Below are positions 39,988-48,608 of a DNA stretch of 64,000 nt, piece by piece (the first letter of the stretch is position 1; each line of letters opens with the position of its first letter). The DNA comes from Chthonomonas calidirosea T49 (GTDB taxonomy: Bacteria > Armatimonadota > Chthonomonadetes > Chthonomonadales > Chthonomonadaceae). The translations under genes and the position numbers were made by a program. The stretch is from positions 3,337,501-3,401,500 of the forward strand of contig NC_021487.1 of assembly GCF_000427095.1 (NCBI RefSeq), written 5' to 3'. Below the pieces are notes generated by a model that did not search any database, had not been told where the DNA came from, and saw only the letters and a list, made by a program, of their open reading frames with translations.

Positions 39988-40764
39988 TTGGGACAAAAGG
40001 TTCACCCCATCGGGTTTCGTATCGGTGTTATCCGCGAGCCGGATAGCAAGTGGTACCTGCCAAAGCGCGGCTTTGCCGAAGCGGTTCATGAGGACTACCT
40101 CATACGCCGCTATGTAAAGGAGCAGTTGCCGAACGCGGCGGTATCGCGTGTGGAGATCGAACGAGCGGGCAATCGCATTAAGATAACGCTGCACACGGCC
40201 AAGCCAGGCGTGATCATCGGCAAGAGCGGCAAAGGGGCGGAAGAGCTCCGTGCAGCGCTTGAAAAGCTTATTAAGAAGCCTTTGCTGCCGATCAGCGTGC
40301 AGGAGATACCTCACGCCGATCTCGACGCACAGTTGGTTGCCGAATCGATCGCCATGCAGATATCCAAACGCATCGCCTATAAGCGCGCGATGCGTCAGGC
40401 CGTGTTGCGCGCGATGAAGTTGGGAGCGAAGGGCATCCGTGTGATGTGCTCGGGGCGGTTGGCCGGTGCCGAAATGGCCCGACGTGAGCAAGACCGGCAG
40501 GGAAAGATCCCGCTCCAAACGCTGCGCGCCGATATAGACTACGGTTTTGCGGAAGCGCCTACAACCTACGGGAACATCGGCGTAAAGGTTTGGATATATA
40601 AAGGCGATGTTCTGCCTGGCCAACCGCGACAGTCGGAGCTTCCGCCCACGCGCCAAGCCCGTTATGAGGCACGTGCCGATCGGACGGCCGCTCGTGGTGG
40701 GCGTTCTCGGCGCTCTGGGCGGCGTGGCTCCCGCCCGCGACCGGCAGCTTCTAACGGCTCATAA
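39988..40764 (+). CDS. rpsC: 30S ribosomal protein S3
   Basis: 258 aa, TTG start with GAAGGGAAGAG upstream. KH-domain protein at the mRNA entry. GQKVHPIGFRIGVIREPDSKWY, the KH motif KPGVIIGKSGKGAEELR, LDAQLVAESIAMQISKRIAYKRAMRQAVLRAMKLGAKGIRVMCSGRLAGAEMARRE, and TTYGNIGVKVWIYKGDVLPG. The last 45 residues are an Arg/Ala/Gly-rich tail. Confidence 0.97.
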   Translation: MGQKVHPIGFRIGVIREPDSKWYLPKRGFAEAVHEDYLIRRYVKEQLPNAAVSRVEIERAGNRIKITLHTAKPGVIIGKSGKGAEELRAALEKLIKKPLLPISVQEIPHADLDAQLVAESIAMQISKRIAYKRAMRQAVLRAMKLGAKGIRVMCSGRLAGAEMARREQDRQGKIPLQTLRADIDYGFAEAPTTYGNIGVKVWIYKGDVLPGQPRQSELPPTRQARYEARADRTAARGGRSRRSGRRGSRPRPAASNGS

Positions 40765-40790
40765 AACGATCCAAGGCATTAGAGCCTTAC

Positions 40791-40828
40791 GGCGGCGCAG
40801 GCTTCCGCTGAGGGAGCGCTGCGCCGCC
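40791..40828 (+). promoter_or_regulatory. Strong hairpin before rplP
   Basis: GGCGGCGCAG (40791-40800) pairs perfectly with CTGCGCCGCC (40819-40828), ending 20 nt before the rplP start and 2-3 nt before its ribosome site. A smaller AAGGC/GCCTT hairpin precedes it. No U-tract follows. It could be a processing or translational control element. Confidence 0.55.
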
Positions 40829-40848
40829 TTATGGAGGAGAAATAGACG

Positions 40849-41334
40849 ATGTTGATGCCAAAACGCACAAAGTACCGCAAGCAACAGCGAGGTACGATGG
40901 CAGGAAAGGCCACACGGGGAAATACGGTGGCCTTTGGGGAGTACGGGCTGCAGGCTCTGGAGCCTTGTTGGCTAACAGCCAACCAAATTGAGGCCGCCCG
41001 TATCGCCATGAACCGCTATATACGACGCCAAGGCAAAATCTGGATACGTGTCTTTCCGGATAAACCCTTCACTAAAAAACCAGCGGAGACCCGCATGGGG
41101 TCTGGAAAGGGTTCCCCGGAAGGATGGGTTGCCGTGGTAAAACCGGGGCGTATCCTCTTTGAGATGGGGGGCGTACCCGAAGAGGTGGCCAAAGAGGCGA
41201 TGCGCCTAGCTTCGCATAAATTGCCAATCGATGTGAAGTTTGTGCGACGCATAGACCAGGAACAGGCCAAAAACTCGCCGCAAAATACGGGAGAGGTCGC
41301 TGTAACCAGTGCAGAGGAGACGAGCAATGGCTGA
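40849..41334 (+). CDS. rplP: 50S ribosomal protein L16
   Basis: 161 aa. A-site tRNA contact protein. [100 protein letters not shown] match well. It has a C-terminal tail about 20 residues beyond the usual end ([25 protein letters not shown]). GGAGGAGAAA precedes the ATG. It overlaps rpmC by 8 nt. Confidence 0.97.
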   Translation: MLMPKRTKYRKQQRGTMAGKATRGNTVAFGEYGLQALEPCWLTANQIEAARIAMNRYIRRQGKIWIRVFPDKPFTKKPAETRMGSGKGSPEGWVAVVKPGRILFEMGGVPEEVAKEAMRLASHKLPIDVKFVRRIDQEQAKNSPQNTGEVAVTSAEETSNG

Positions 41335-41560
41335 GTTGAAGCTGAAGGAGATACGTCGCCAACTGCGCGAGATGAGCGATGAGGATTTACGCAAGGAGAT
41401 CGCTGCCAACAGGGCTGCCCTCTACGATATGCGTCGTCAGAACGCGCTGCATCAACTAAAAGACACGGCGGCCATTCGCAAAGCACGCCGCCAAATTGCA
41501 CGAGCACTAACCATTTTGCGTGAGCGCGAGCTTGCACGCGAGCGGGAGGGAAAGAAGTAA
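41327..41560 (+). CDS. rpmC: 50S ribosomal protein L29
   Basis: 77 aa from the ATG at 41327. Tunnel-exit protein next to L23. [67 protein letters not shown] is the L29 two-helix hairpin. The start overlaps the rplP end, so the two are translationally coupled. An in-frame ATG at 41309 is further inside rplP and less likely. Confidence 0.96.
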   Translation: MAELKLKEIRRQLREMSDEDLRKEIAANRAALYDMRRQNALHQLKDTAAIRKARRQIARALTILRERELAREREGKK

Positions 41561-41561
41561 G

Positions 41562-41852
41562 ATGGCAGATGAGCAGATGCAGCAGCCTGCGTCGTCGCCT
41601 CAGAGGGGGCGACGTAAGGTGCGCCAGGGTAAGGTTGTGAGCAATAAGATGGATAAGACCGTGGTGGTGGCTGTGGAACGCCGCGTGCGCCACCCTCTTT
41701 ATGGAAAAATCGTTCGCAAAACCACCAAATTTAAGGCGCACGATGAAGAGAACGCCTGCAATGAGGGCGATATCGTGGAGATTATGGAGACACGCCCGCT
41801 CTCGAAAGAGAAATGTTGGCGGGTCGTGCGCATTCTAGAGAGGGCGAAGTAA
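41562..41852 (+). CDS. rpsQ: 30S ribosomal protein S17
   Basis: 96 aa from the ATG at 41562. 16S rRNA primary binder. The core [78 protein letters not shown] is typical. A short Gln/Pro-rich N-terminal extension ([13 protein letters not shown]) precedes it. Confidence 0.96.
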   Translation: MADEQMQQPASSPQRGRRKVRQGKVVSNKMDKTVVVAVERRVRHPLYGKIVRKTTKFKAHDEENACNEGDIVEIMETRPLSKEKCWRVVRILERAK

Positions 41853-41854
41853 CC

Positions 41855-42223
41855 ATGATACAGCCGTATACGCGACTAAAATGCGCCGATAACTCCGGGG
41901 CGCGTGAGATAATGTGTGTGCGTGTATTAAAAGGCTCTAACGCACGCTATGCCCATGTGGGCGACATCATTGTGGGCGTGGTAAAGTCGGCAACGCCAAA
42001 TCAGGCCGTGAAGAAGAGCGACGTGGTGAAGTGTGTGGTGGTACGCACCCGACAGCCCATTCGTCGCCCCGATGGCTCCGTGCTGCGGTTTGATGACAAC
42101 GCTGCGGTGGTCATCCAAAACAATCTGGAGCCACGCGGAACGCGCATCTTCGGCCCCGTAGCCCGGGAGCTGCGAGACCGTGACTTCATGAAGATCATCT
42201 CGTTGGCGCCGGAGGTGCTGTAA
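41855..42223 (+). CDS. rplN: 50S ribosomal protein L14
   Basis: 122 aa from the ATG at 41855, exact family length. Forms an intersubunit bridge. [111 protein letters not shown]. It starts 2 nt after the rpsQ stop. First spc-type gene. Confidence 0.98.
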   Translation: MIQPYTRLKCADNSGAREIMCVRVLKGSNARYAHVGDIIVGVVKSATPNQAVKKSDVVKCVVVRTRQPIRRPDGSVLRFDDNAAVVIQNNLEPRGTRIFGPVARELRDRDFMKIISLAPEVL

Positions 42224-42225
42224 GG

Positions 42226-42630
42226 ATGGAAAAACTAAAGCGCGCGATTCCAAAGAAGCCGGTTAAGTTGCGCATTAAGAAGGGCGACCTTGTCGAGGTG
42301 ATCTCCGGCAAGGACAAAGGCCGCCGCGGCGAGGTGATCCAGGCCTTTCCAAAACTGAATAAGGTGAAGGTAAAGGGGATCAACATCATTACTCGACACC
42401 GCAAAGAGCGCGTGCGACGGGGAGCAGACCCCAACGATCCGGCCCGGGTAATACCCGGTGGCCGTATCGAGGAAGAGGCACCCCTCTACGCCTCGAAGGT
42501 CATGCTGGTGTGCCCAAACTGCAATCGGCCAACGCGCGTTGGCTACGCCTACAGAGAGGGTGAGGCCAAACCGGCGAGACGAAAATATCGCGTTTGCAAA
42601 CACCCGGATTGCGGAAAAGAGATCGGGTAG
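42226..42630 (+). CDS. rplX: 50S ribosomal protein L24, zinc-ribbon form
   Basis: 134 aa. 50S assembly initiator with a KOW motif (IKKGDLVEVISGKDKGRRGEVIQAFPKLNKVKVKGINIITRH). The C-terminal 40 residues carry CPNCNRPTRVGY...RVCKHPDCGKEIG, four Cys in a plausible zinc ribbon; many L24s keep only part of this. It starts 2 nt after rplN. Confidence 0.96.
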   Translation: MEKLKRAIPKKPVKLRIKKGDLVEVISGKDKGRRGEVIQAFPKLNKVKVKGINIITRHRKERVRRGADPNDPARVIPGGRIEEEAPLYASKVMLVCPNCNRPTRVGYAYREGEAKPARRKYRVCKHPDCGKEIG

Positions 42631-42651
42631 TGAAACACAAGAGGTATAACA

Positions 42652-42670
42652 GACCGGTCGGAAATCGGTC
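42652..42670 (+). promoter_or_regulatory. Hairpin before rplE with loop GTCGGAAAT
   Basis: GACCG (42652-42656), loop GTCGGAAAT (42657-42665), CGGTC (42666-42670), directly before AGGAGAGG and the rplE ATG. The same 9-nt loop on a different stem precedes rplR at 46981-47003. Confidence 0.6.
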
Positions 42671-42685
42671 AGGAGAGGTGAGAGA

Positions 42686-43240
42686 ATGGCTCGACTAAAA
42701 GAACGCTACCGTAAAGAGGTGGTGCCTGCCCTGATGAAGGCGTTCGGCTACCGCAATGTGATGCAGGTGCCCAAACTCGAGAAGATCGTGATCAATATGG
42801 GGGTAGGGCGTGCCGGCCAAACCGGCGGACAGTATGCATCCGAGTTAGATGGGGCGATGCGCGACATGGCCACCATTTCAGGGCAGAAGCCGGTAGTTAC
42901 GCTGGCACGCAAATCCATCTCGAACTTCAAGATACGTGCGGGCGCCAAAGTGGGGTGTAAGGTAACCTTGCGCGGCGATAGAATGTACGAATTTTTGGAC
43001 CGTCTTGTGAACGTGGCCTTGCCCCGCATTCGAGACTTTCAGGGGGTCTCGCCCAACTCGTTCGATGGACGTGGCAACTTTGCTATGGGAATTAAAGAGC
43101 AGCTGGTCTTTCCGGAGATAGATTACGATAAGATCGATAAGGTGCGTGGTATGGACGTGATCATCTGTACCACCGCCCGCACCGATGAGGAGGCCAGAGC
43201 GCTGCTAAGAGAACTTGGTATGCCATTCCGTGCGCGCTAA
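42686..43240 (+). CDS. rplE: 50S ribosomal protein L5
   Basis: 184 aa, 5S rRNA-binding protein of the central protuberance. [151 protein letters not shown]. In most genomes rpsN follows immediately; here an EF-G paralog intervenes. Confidence 0.98.
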   Translation: MARLKERYRKEVVPALMKAFGYRNVMQVPKLEKIVINMGVGRAGQTGGQYASELDGAMRDMATISGQKPVVTLARKSISNFKIRAGAKVGCKVTLRGDRMYEFLDRLVNVALPRIRDFQGVSPNSFDGRGNFAMGIKEQLVFPEIDYDKIDKVRGMDVIICTTARTDEEARALLRELGMPFRAR

Positions 43241-43310
43241 CCGGCATTGCCCTTTGTTGCGAGCGCCAATGTGAGAAATAAGGCAGGAATTCGCCTTAAG
43301 ATGCATAAAT

Positions 43311-43407
43311 ATCTCCCTTGCAAGCATGCTAGGGAGATGAAAGGCCGCGCTTTCAGCGTTTCGGAAGGACATCTCCCAACAGGCTGATGAGGATTTCCAT
43401 CAGCCTG
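43311..43407 (+). promoter_or_regulatory. Two strong hairpins between rplE and the EF-G paralog
   Basis: ATCTCCC (43311-43317) pairs with GGGAGAT (43332-43338), with an inner GCA/TGC pairing. CAGGCTGATG (43380-43389) pairs with CATCAGCCTG (43398-43407). Neither has a U-tract. They lie in the 199-nt gap before the inserted EF-G-like gene, where no -35/-10 pair stands out. Confidence 0.6.
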
Positions 43408-43439
43408 CCAACATCCTAATCTTTGGTGGAGATCTGTCC

Positions 43440-45518
43440 ATGAGGAGCTATAGTATCGAGGCGATACGGAATGTGGGCCTGTTTGGTCATCAGGGAAGTG
43501 GCAAAACGTCGCTAGCAGAGGCTTTGCTCTATACGACCGGCGCCATAGATAGGCTTGGGCGTGTAGATGATGGCACGGCTACGTGCGATTTCGATCCGGA
43601 AGAGCAGCGACGACATATTAGCATCAATATTGCATTGGCACCTTGCGAGTGGCACGGCACCAAGATCAATTTTGTGGACGCGCCCGGCTATCTCGACTTT
43701 GTTGGTGAGGTCGGCAGTGCGCTTGACGTGGTGGAGGCGGCCATCTTGGTAACTCCAGCACAGGGGGCGCCCGAGGTCGGTTTTGAGATCGCCTGGGAGA
43801 TGGCGGCGAGCCGTAACCTGCCGCGTGCCGTGTTCGTGAACAAAATGGATCGGGAGAATGCCGACTACCAAGGCGTGGTGGGCGCGTTGCGCCAACGCTA
43901 TGGCAACACCATCGCGCCGTTGCAGCTGCCGATAGGGAGCGCCGCCTCGTTTCAAGGCGTTATTGATCTGGTAGAGATGAAGGCCTTTATCGGCAGTGGC
44001 AAAGAGGTGACGTGCGTGGAGATACCTGAGGAGTATAAAGAGGAGGCCGCCCGCTATCGGGAGCTGCTGGTGGAATCGGCAGCTGAGGGAGATGACGAGC
44101 TGATCGAAAAGTTTTTAAGCGGTGAGGAGCTTACCCATGATGAGGTAGTGCGTGGCCTTCATGAGGGCATTGACGCCGGTAAGGTGGTGCCGGTGCTCTG
44201 TGGCTCCGCCTTGAAAGATATAGGGATGACCGATCTGCTCGATATTATCGTGCACGAGTTTCCGAACCCATTGGAGTTCGGGGCGGTGCACGGTAAGAAC
44301 CCGCAAACCGGTGCGGAGGAGGTGCGTGAAGCCTCTGAGAGCGCGCCGTTGGCGGCGCTGGTGTTTAAGACAATCGCCGATCCATTTTTGGGCACCCTGA
44401 GCTACTTTCGCGTGAAGTCGGGCGTTATCAAGATGGGCAGCACGGTGTTGAACGCCAGCCGAGGTAAGGAGGAGCGTGTAGGACAGCTCTACTTCGTGCG
44501 CGGAAAAAACCAGGAGCCAACGTCGGAGATAAAGGCCGGAGATATCGGGGTAACGGCTAAACTTGCCGATACGCGCACAGGGGATACCTTGTGCGACCCT
44601 GCGAAACCGATCGTGCTTGACCATACGCCGTTTCCCGAGCCGGTATTTGAGCAGGCGATCGTGGCGAAGTCGAAGGTGGACGAAGACAAAATGGGGCCGG
44701 CACTCCAACGGGTGGCCGTGGCGGATCCGGCATTTCGGTACTATCGTGATCCGGAAACCGGTCAAACGGTGATCGCAGGAGCCGGCGAGACGCACTTGGC
44801 GATCGTGGTGGAGCGGCTCAAGAAGTTTGGGGCTAATGTGGAGGTCGTAGAACGAAAAGTGCCCTATCGCGAGACCATCAAGGCCAAAGCGGAAGGGCAG
44901 GGCAAGCACAAGAAGCAGACGGGAGGGCGTGGCCAGTATGGCGATTGCTGGATACGGCTTGAGCCCAACCCGGGCGGCGGCATCGAGTTTGTGGATGCCA
45001 TCGTAGGTGGGGTGATACCACGCCAGTTCATTCCGGCCGTGGAAAAGGGGATTCGGCAGGCCGCTGAGACGGGGGTGCTGGCCGGCTATCCCGTGGTGGA
45101 TTTCAAAGTAACTTGCTACGACGGCTCGTATCATGAGGTAGACTCATCGGAGGCCGCCTTCATTATGGCCGGTATTCTGGCGTTTAATAATGTGGCGCCA
45201 AAGGCCAACCCGGTTCTGTTGGAGCCTATCCTCAACGTAGAGGTGGTCGTGCCCAGCGAGATGATGGGCGATGTGATGAGCGATCTCTCCACACGTAGAG
45301 GCCGGATCTTGGGCAACGAAAGCCTTGGTAATGGGCGCATGTTGTTGCGAGCTCAGGTGCCTCAGGCGGAGATGTTGCGTTACGCTATAGACCTTCGTTC
45401 GATCACACGGGGGCGTGGCACCTTCTCGACCTCGTTTTCGCACTATGAGGAGGTGCCGGCGCATATCGCACAGAGCATCATTGCAAAGCATAAACAGGAG
45501 ATGGCTCACGCCGGTTAA
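43440..45518 (+). CDS. EF-G-like translational GTPase (EF-G paralog)
   Basis: 692 aa. GTPase with all five EF-G domains but clearly diverged from the EF-G at 32684: G1 GHQGSGKTSLAEALLYTTGAIDRLGRVDDGTATCDFDPEEQRR, G3 VDAPGYLDFVGEVGSALDVVEAA, G4 NKMDREN, domain IV KKQTGGRGQYGDCWIRLEPNPGG, domain V RSITRGRGTFSTSFSHYEEVPAHIA. This matches the 'elongation factor G-like' / EF-G2 group, for which roles in recycling, stress or weak translocation are proposed in different species. It sits inside the spc cluster between rplE and rpsN, with hairpins on both sides. Confidence 0.92.
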   Translation: MRSYSIEAIRNVGLFGHQGSGKTSLAEALLYTTGAIDRLGRVDDGTATCDFDPEEQRRHISINIALAPCEWHGTKINFVDAPGYLDFVGEVGSALDVVEAAILVTPAQGAPEVGFEIAWEMAASRNLPRAVFVNKMDRENADYQGVVGALRQRYGNTIAPLQLPIGSAASFQGVIDLVEMKAFIGSGKEVTCVEIPEEYKEEAARYRELLVESAAEGDDELIEKFLSGEELTHDEVVRGLHEGIDAGKVVPVLCGSALKDIGMTDLLDIIVHEFPNPLEFGAVHGKNPQTGAEEVREASESAPLAALVFKTIADPFLGTLSYFRVKSGVIKMGSTVLNASRGKEERVGQLYFVRGKNQEPTSEIKAGDIGVTAKLADTRTGDTLCDPAKPIVLDHTPFPEPVFEQAIVAKSKVDEDKMGPALQRVAVADPAFRYYRDPETGQTVIAGAGETHLAIVVERLKKFGANVEVVERKVPYRETIKAKAEGQGKHKKQTGGRGQYGDCWIRLEPNPGGGIEFVDAIVGGVIPRQFIPAVEKGIRQAAETGVLAGYPVVDFKVTCYDGSYHEVDSSEAAFIMAGILAFNNVAPKANPVLLEPILNVEVVVPSEMMGDVMSDLSTRRGRILGNESLGNGRMLLRAQVPQAEMLRYAIDLRSITRGRGTFSTSFSHYEEVPAHIAQSIIAKHKQEMAHAG

Positions 45519-45532
45519 GCGAGAACATCAAA

Positions 45533-45660
45533 GATCGAGCGAGAAGCCTCTCGCTCGATCCGCATCGCGAACCACAAGAAGGAGCGCGAGGCAAGGGAGA
45601 CCTTGCAGATTCTTGGCACAGAGAGACAACATCCTGTGACAAGGGCGAGCTTGTCGCCCT
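45533..45660 (+). promoter_or_regulatory. Hairpins between the EF-G paralog and rpsN
   Basis: GATCGAGCGAGA (45533-45544) pairs perfectly with TCTCGCTCGATC (45549-45560) around a 4-nt loop. AGGGCGA (45642-45648) pairs with TCGCCCT (45654-45660), with a competing GACAAG/CTTGTC pairing over the same bases. No U-tracts. Possibly processing sites or remnants of an insertion. Confidence 0.6.
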
Positions 45661-45685
45661 GAAAACCTAGATAGAAGGAGCAAAA

Positions 45686-45871
45686 ATGCCAAAGAAAGCG
45701 TTAATTGAGAAAGCGAAAAGAAAGCCAAAGTTCGCTGTGCGAGCCTATACGCGCTGCAGCATTTGCGGCAGAGCCCGGGCTGTTTTTCGTAAGTTTGGGC
45801 TATGCCGCATCTGTTTGCGCGAGAGGGCGCTGCGCGGGGAAATTCCCGGAATCCGAAAGGCGAGTTGGTAG
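45686..45871 (+). CDS. rpsN: 30S ribosomal protein S14, zinc-binding type
   Basis: 61 aa, short C+ form. [60 protein letters not shown] holds the two CxxC pairs (CSIC, CRIC) that bind zinc. The preceding AGAAGGAG sets the start. The next gene begins 9 nt later. Confidence 0.97.
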   Translation: MPKKALIEKAKRKPKFAVRAYTRCSICGRARAVFRKFGLCRICLRERALRGEIPGIRKASW

Positions 45872-45880
45872 GAGGAGACG

Positions 45881-46282
45881 ATGGCCTATACAACCGACCC
45901 TATCGCCGATCTGTTGACTCGGATCCGCAACGCCAACATGGCCGAGCATGAGAGCGTGGAGGTTTCTGCTTCGCGTTTGAAGCAGGAGATCGTGCGTATT
46001 CTGCACAAAGAGGGCTTTATTAAGGGGTACGAGGTGATCGAGCAGACCCCTCAAAACAAGATAAAAATATATCTCAAGTACGGCCCACGCCGCGAGAAGA
46101 TCATCACCAACTTAAAGCGAATAAGCAAACCCGGTCGTCGGGTCTACTGCAAGAAGGACGAGGTGCCGCGTGTTCTGCGTGGTTTAGGGATAGCGATTAT
46201 CTCTACATCACAAGGTGTAATGACCGATAGAGAAGCGCGCCGGCGCGGTGTTGGCGGCGAAGTTATCTGCTACGTGTACTAA
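45881..46282 (+). CDS. rpsH: 30S ribosomal protein S8
   Basis: 133 aa. Central-domain 16S binder and spc-operon repressor in E. coli. [47 protein letters not shown], then [55 protein letters not shown]. Typical length and ending. Confidence 0.97.
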   Translation: MAYTTDPIADLLTRIRNANMAEHESVEVSASRLKQEIVRILHKEGFIKGYEVIEQTPQNKIKIYLKYGPRREKIITNLKRISKPGRRVYCKKDEVPRVLRGLGIAIISTSQGVMTDREARRRGVGGEVICYVY

Positions 46283-46297
46283 GAAGGAGTTGAAGCG

Positions 46298-46894
46298 ATG
46301 TCACGAATCGGCAAACGACCTATAGTGCTGCCTGCTGGGGTCAGCGTTACGCAAGATGAGCGGGGCGTGGTCACTGTAAAGGGCCCGAAGGGAACCCTCC
46401 AAAAAGCGCTTCATCCGTCTATAAAGGTAGTGCAAGAGGACAACATCGTGCGAGTGGAGCGCCCAAGCGAGGAAGAAACCGGCACCAACCGTAATGAGAA
46501 TTTTCGTGCGTTGCACGGGTTAAGCCGAACCCTCGTCGCCAACATGGTGGAGGGTGTCACCAAGGGGTTTGAGAAACAGCTTGAGATACAAGGGGTTGGC
46601 TTTCGCGCTGCAATGCAGGGCAAAGTGTTACAGCTCAACGTGGGTTATTCTCACGCGATTGAGGTACTGCCACGCGAGGGAATCGATTTCAACGTTACCA
46701 CCGACCCCCAAACACGCAACCCTGTGATCGTGGTAAGCGGTATAGATAAAGAACGCGTAGGGCAGACGGCTGCCGAGATACGCTCCCTGCGCAAACCGGA
46801 GCCTTATAAGGGGAAAGGTATTCGTTATAAGGGCGAGGTGATCCGCCTGAAACAGGGCAAGTCCGGTAAGCGAGGTGCCAAAGGGAAAAAGTAG
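46298..46894 (+). CDS. rplF: 50S ribosomal protein L6
   Basis: 198 aa, slightly longer than usual. Two-domain L6 near the factor-binding site: [71 protein letters not shown], then [47 protein letters not shown]. The C-terminus is Lys/Gly-rich. Confidence 0.97.
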   Translation: MSRIGKRPIVLPAGVSVTQDERGVVTVKGPKGTLQKALHPSIKVVQEDNIVRVERPSEEETGTNRNENFRALHGLSRTLVANMVEGVTKGFEKQLEIQGVGFRAAMQGKVLQLNVGYSHAIEVLPREGIDFNVTTDPQTRNPVIVVSGIDKERVGQTAAEIRSLRKPEPYKGKGIRYKGEVIRLKQGKSGKRGAKGKK

Positions 46895-46980
46895 GCGCAT
46901 TTGGAGTATAATAACGGACTGCGTCTGCCTATGGCGTTTCATGTCTAGTGATCGAAAAGACATTGGGAAAACTATAAAAA

Positions 46981-47003
46981 GCGTCGGGTCGGAAATCCGA
47001 CGC
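46981..47003 (+). promoter_or_regulatory. Hairpin before rplR with loop GTCGGAAAT
   Basis: GCGTCGG (46981-46987), loop GTCGGAAAT (46988-46996), CCGACGC (46997-47003), directly followed by GGGAGAAGAGA and the rplR ATG. Loop identical to that before rplE, stem different. The 120-nt gap also has a TATAAT at 46907-46912 without a -35. Confidence 0.6.
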
Positions 47004-47014
47004 GGGAGAAGAGA

Positions 47015-47380
47015 ATGCGACCTGATCTGAAAGAGAGCCTAAGAAAGCGTCGTCATCGGCGTGTACGGGCAAAGATATTTGGTACGCCGGAGCGACCTCG
47101 GCTGAACGTATCCCGTAGCCTACAGCACATTTACGCTCAGTTAATTGATGATACGGTAGGTCACACCTTGGTTTGTGCCTCTACGGTGGACAAGGCACTC
47201 CGCTCAACCCTGAAAACAGGAGGTAACGTGGAGGCGGCTAAGGCGGTGGGGAAGCTTTTGGCCGAGCGTGCGCTGCAGAAAGGCATTACCTCGGTGGTTT
47301 TCGATAGAGGTGGATACAAATATCATGGCCGGGTTCGCGCATTGGCAGAGGCTGCGCGAGAAGGCGGGCTTAGATTTTAG
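47015..47380 (+). CDS. rplR: 50S ribosomal protein L18
   Basis: 121 aa, 5S rRNA-binding protein. [112 protein letters not shown]. Standard length. It is separated from rplF by an unusually long 120-nt gap holding the hairpin. Confidence 0.97.
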   Translation: MRPDLKESLRKRRHRRVRAKIFGTPERPRLNVSRSLQHIYAQLIDDTVGHTLVCASTVDKALRSTLKTGGNVEAAKAVGKLLAERALQKGITSVVFDRGGYKYHGRVRALAEAAREGGLRF

Positions 47381-47392
47381 GAGAGGATATCC

Positions 47393-47944
47393 GTGTTAAC
47401 CACAAAGATAGACCCTGACAAGCTAAGTTTGGAGGAGCGAGTCGTCCGCACCAACAAGTGCCAAAAAACCAAGAAAGGTGGGCGTACCCTCAGCTGGAGC
47501 GCCTTGGTGGTTGTTGGTGACGGCAACGGGTATGTAGGAGCCGGCTTGGGGAAGGCTCGTGCCATCCCTGATGCGATTCGCAAAGGGGTGGAGGCTGCCA
47601 AGAAAAACATTATCTATGTGCCCATTGTAAACAACACCTTGCCGCACGAGATCCTCGTGAAAGAAGGCGCTGCTGAGGTGCTCCTCAAGCCGGCCTCCGA
47701 CGGTACGGGCATCGTGGCCGGCAGCAGCATCCGTGTTATTTTGGAGCTAGCGGGCGTGCGTAACGCCCTGGCCAAATCGCTCGGATCGTCCAACGCTATC
47801 AACATCTGTTGGGCTACGATGAAAGCGCTGAAGCAGATGAAACGCCCCGATGAGGTGGCTACTCTGCGAGAGACCTCTTTACGCACTCTGATGCCCTGGG
47901 CAGCGCCTATGGAGGAGGAAAGCGTAGCGAATGAAGAGCAGTAA
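47393..47944 (+). CDS. rpsE: 30S ribosomal protein S5
   Basis: 183 aa, GTG start. Fidelity protein at the mRNA entry. LEERVVRTNKCQKTKKGGRTLSWSALVVVGDGNGYVGAGLGKARAIPDAIRKGVEAAKKNI, PASDGTGIVAGSSIRVILELAGVRNALAKSLGSSNAINICWATMKALKQM. A C-terminal acidic tail ends [10 protein letters not shown]. It overlaps rpmD by 14 nt. Confidence 0.97.
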   Translation: MLTTKIDPDKLSLEERVVRTNKCQKTKKGGRTLSWSALVVVGDGNGYVGAGLGKARAIPDAIRKGVEAAKKNIIYVPIVNNTLPHEILVKEGAAEVLLKPASDGTGIVAGSSIRVILELAGVRNALAKSLGSSNAINICWATMKALKQMKRPDEVATLRETSLRTLMPWAAPMEEESVANEEQ

Positions 47945-48140
47945 ACTTCGAATTACCCTGCGACGTAGTCCCATCGGCTATGAGAAATCGCAGGGGCTGA
48001 CATTGCGGGCGTTAGGGTTGCGCCACCTTCATCAAACAGTGGAAAAGGCCGACACGCCGGCTATTCGTGGGATGATCAAAAAGGTGATTCACCTGGTGAC
48101 GGTAGAGACGGCAAATCAAGAAGGAGCAAAAGGAAACTAA
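47931..48140 (+). CDS. rpmD: 50S ribosomal protein L30
   Basis: 69 aa. [55 protein letters not shown] is the complete L30 fold. The start lies inside the rpsE end, indicating translational coupling. rplO follows after 2 nt. Confidence 0.96.
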   Translation: MKSSKLRITLRRSPIGYEKSQGLTLRALGLRHLHQTVEKADTPAIRGMIKKVIHLVTVETANQEGAKGN

Positions 48141-48142
48141 CA

Positions 48143-48604
48143 ATGGCCATCGGATTACACACACTGGAGCCAGCAGAAGGGGCAAAGCACCGACGGAAGC
48201 GACTCGGTCGCGGAATCGGTTCCGGTCATGGAAAGACCTGTGGTCGTGGTACGAAGGGAAACAAAGCCCGTGACCAGATCAAGCCCAATTTTGAGGGTGG
48301 CCAGACCCCGTTGCATCGGAGGTTGCCACAGAAACGTGGTTTTAAGCCGGTGAATAAAAAGATCTATTCTGTCGTAAATCTATATGTGCTGGAAGAGCAC
48401 TTCTCCGACGGGGCTGAAGTAACCCCAGAGGTCTTAATACAGCAGGGGTTTGTGCGTGAGCTGCACGATGGCCTCAAAATTCTCGGTGAGGGCAACCTAA
48501 CAAAAAAACTCACCGTGAGAGCGCATCGATTCAGCGAGCGCGCCAAGGAAGCCATCGAGGCGGCGGGTGGCACGGTTGAGGTCTTGCCGTCGTTAGCGAG
48601 GTAA
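48143..48604 (+). CDS. rplO: 50S ribosomal protein L15
   Basis: 153 aa. Late assembly protein. [106 protein letters not shown]. The Gly/Arg-rich N-terminal extension threads into 23S rRNA. secY follows within 5 nt. Confidence 0.97.
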   Translation: MAIGLHTLEPAEGAKHRRKRLGRGIGSGHGKTCGRGTKGNKARDQIKPNFEGGQTPLHRRLPQKRGFKPVNKKIYSVVNLYVLEEHFSDGAEVTPEVLIQQGFVRELHDGLKILGEGNLTKKLTVRAHRFSERAKEAIEAAGGTVEVLPSLAR

Positions 48605-48608
48605 TGTG

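Noticed and set aside
39844-40656. 270-codon minus-strand frame across rplV/rpsC
   Set aside because: Shadow frame caused by codon bias of the genuine ribosomal genes.
44115-45134. 339-codon open frame on the minus strand opposite the EF-G paralog
   Set aside because: Antisense shadow of a conserved gene; no domain text and no ribosome site.
46907-46912. TATAAT between rplF and rplR as a promoter
   Set aside because: No -35 hexamer at an acceptable distance and no extended -10.
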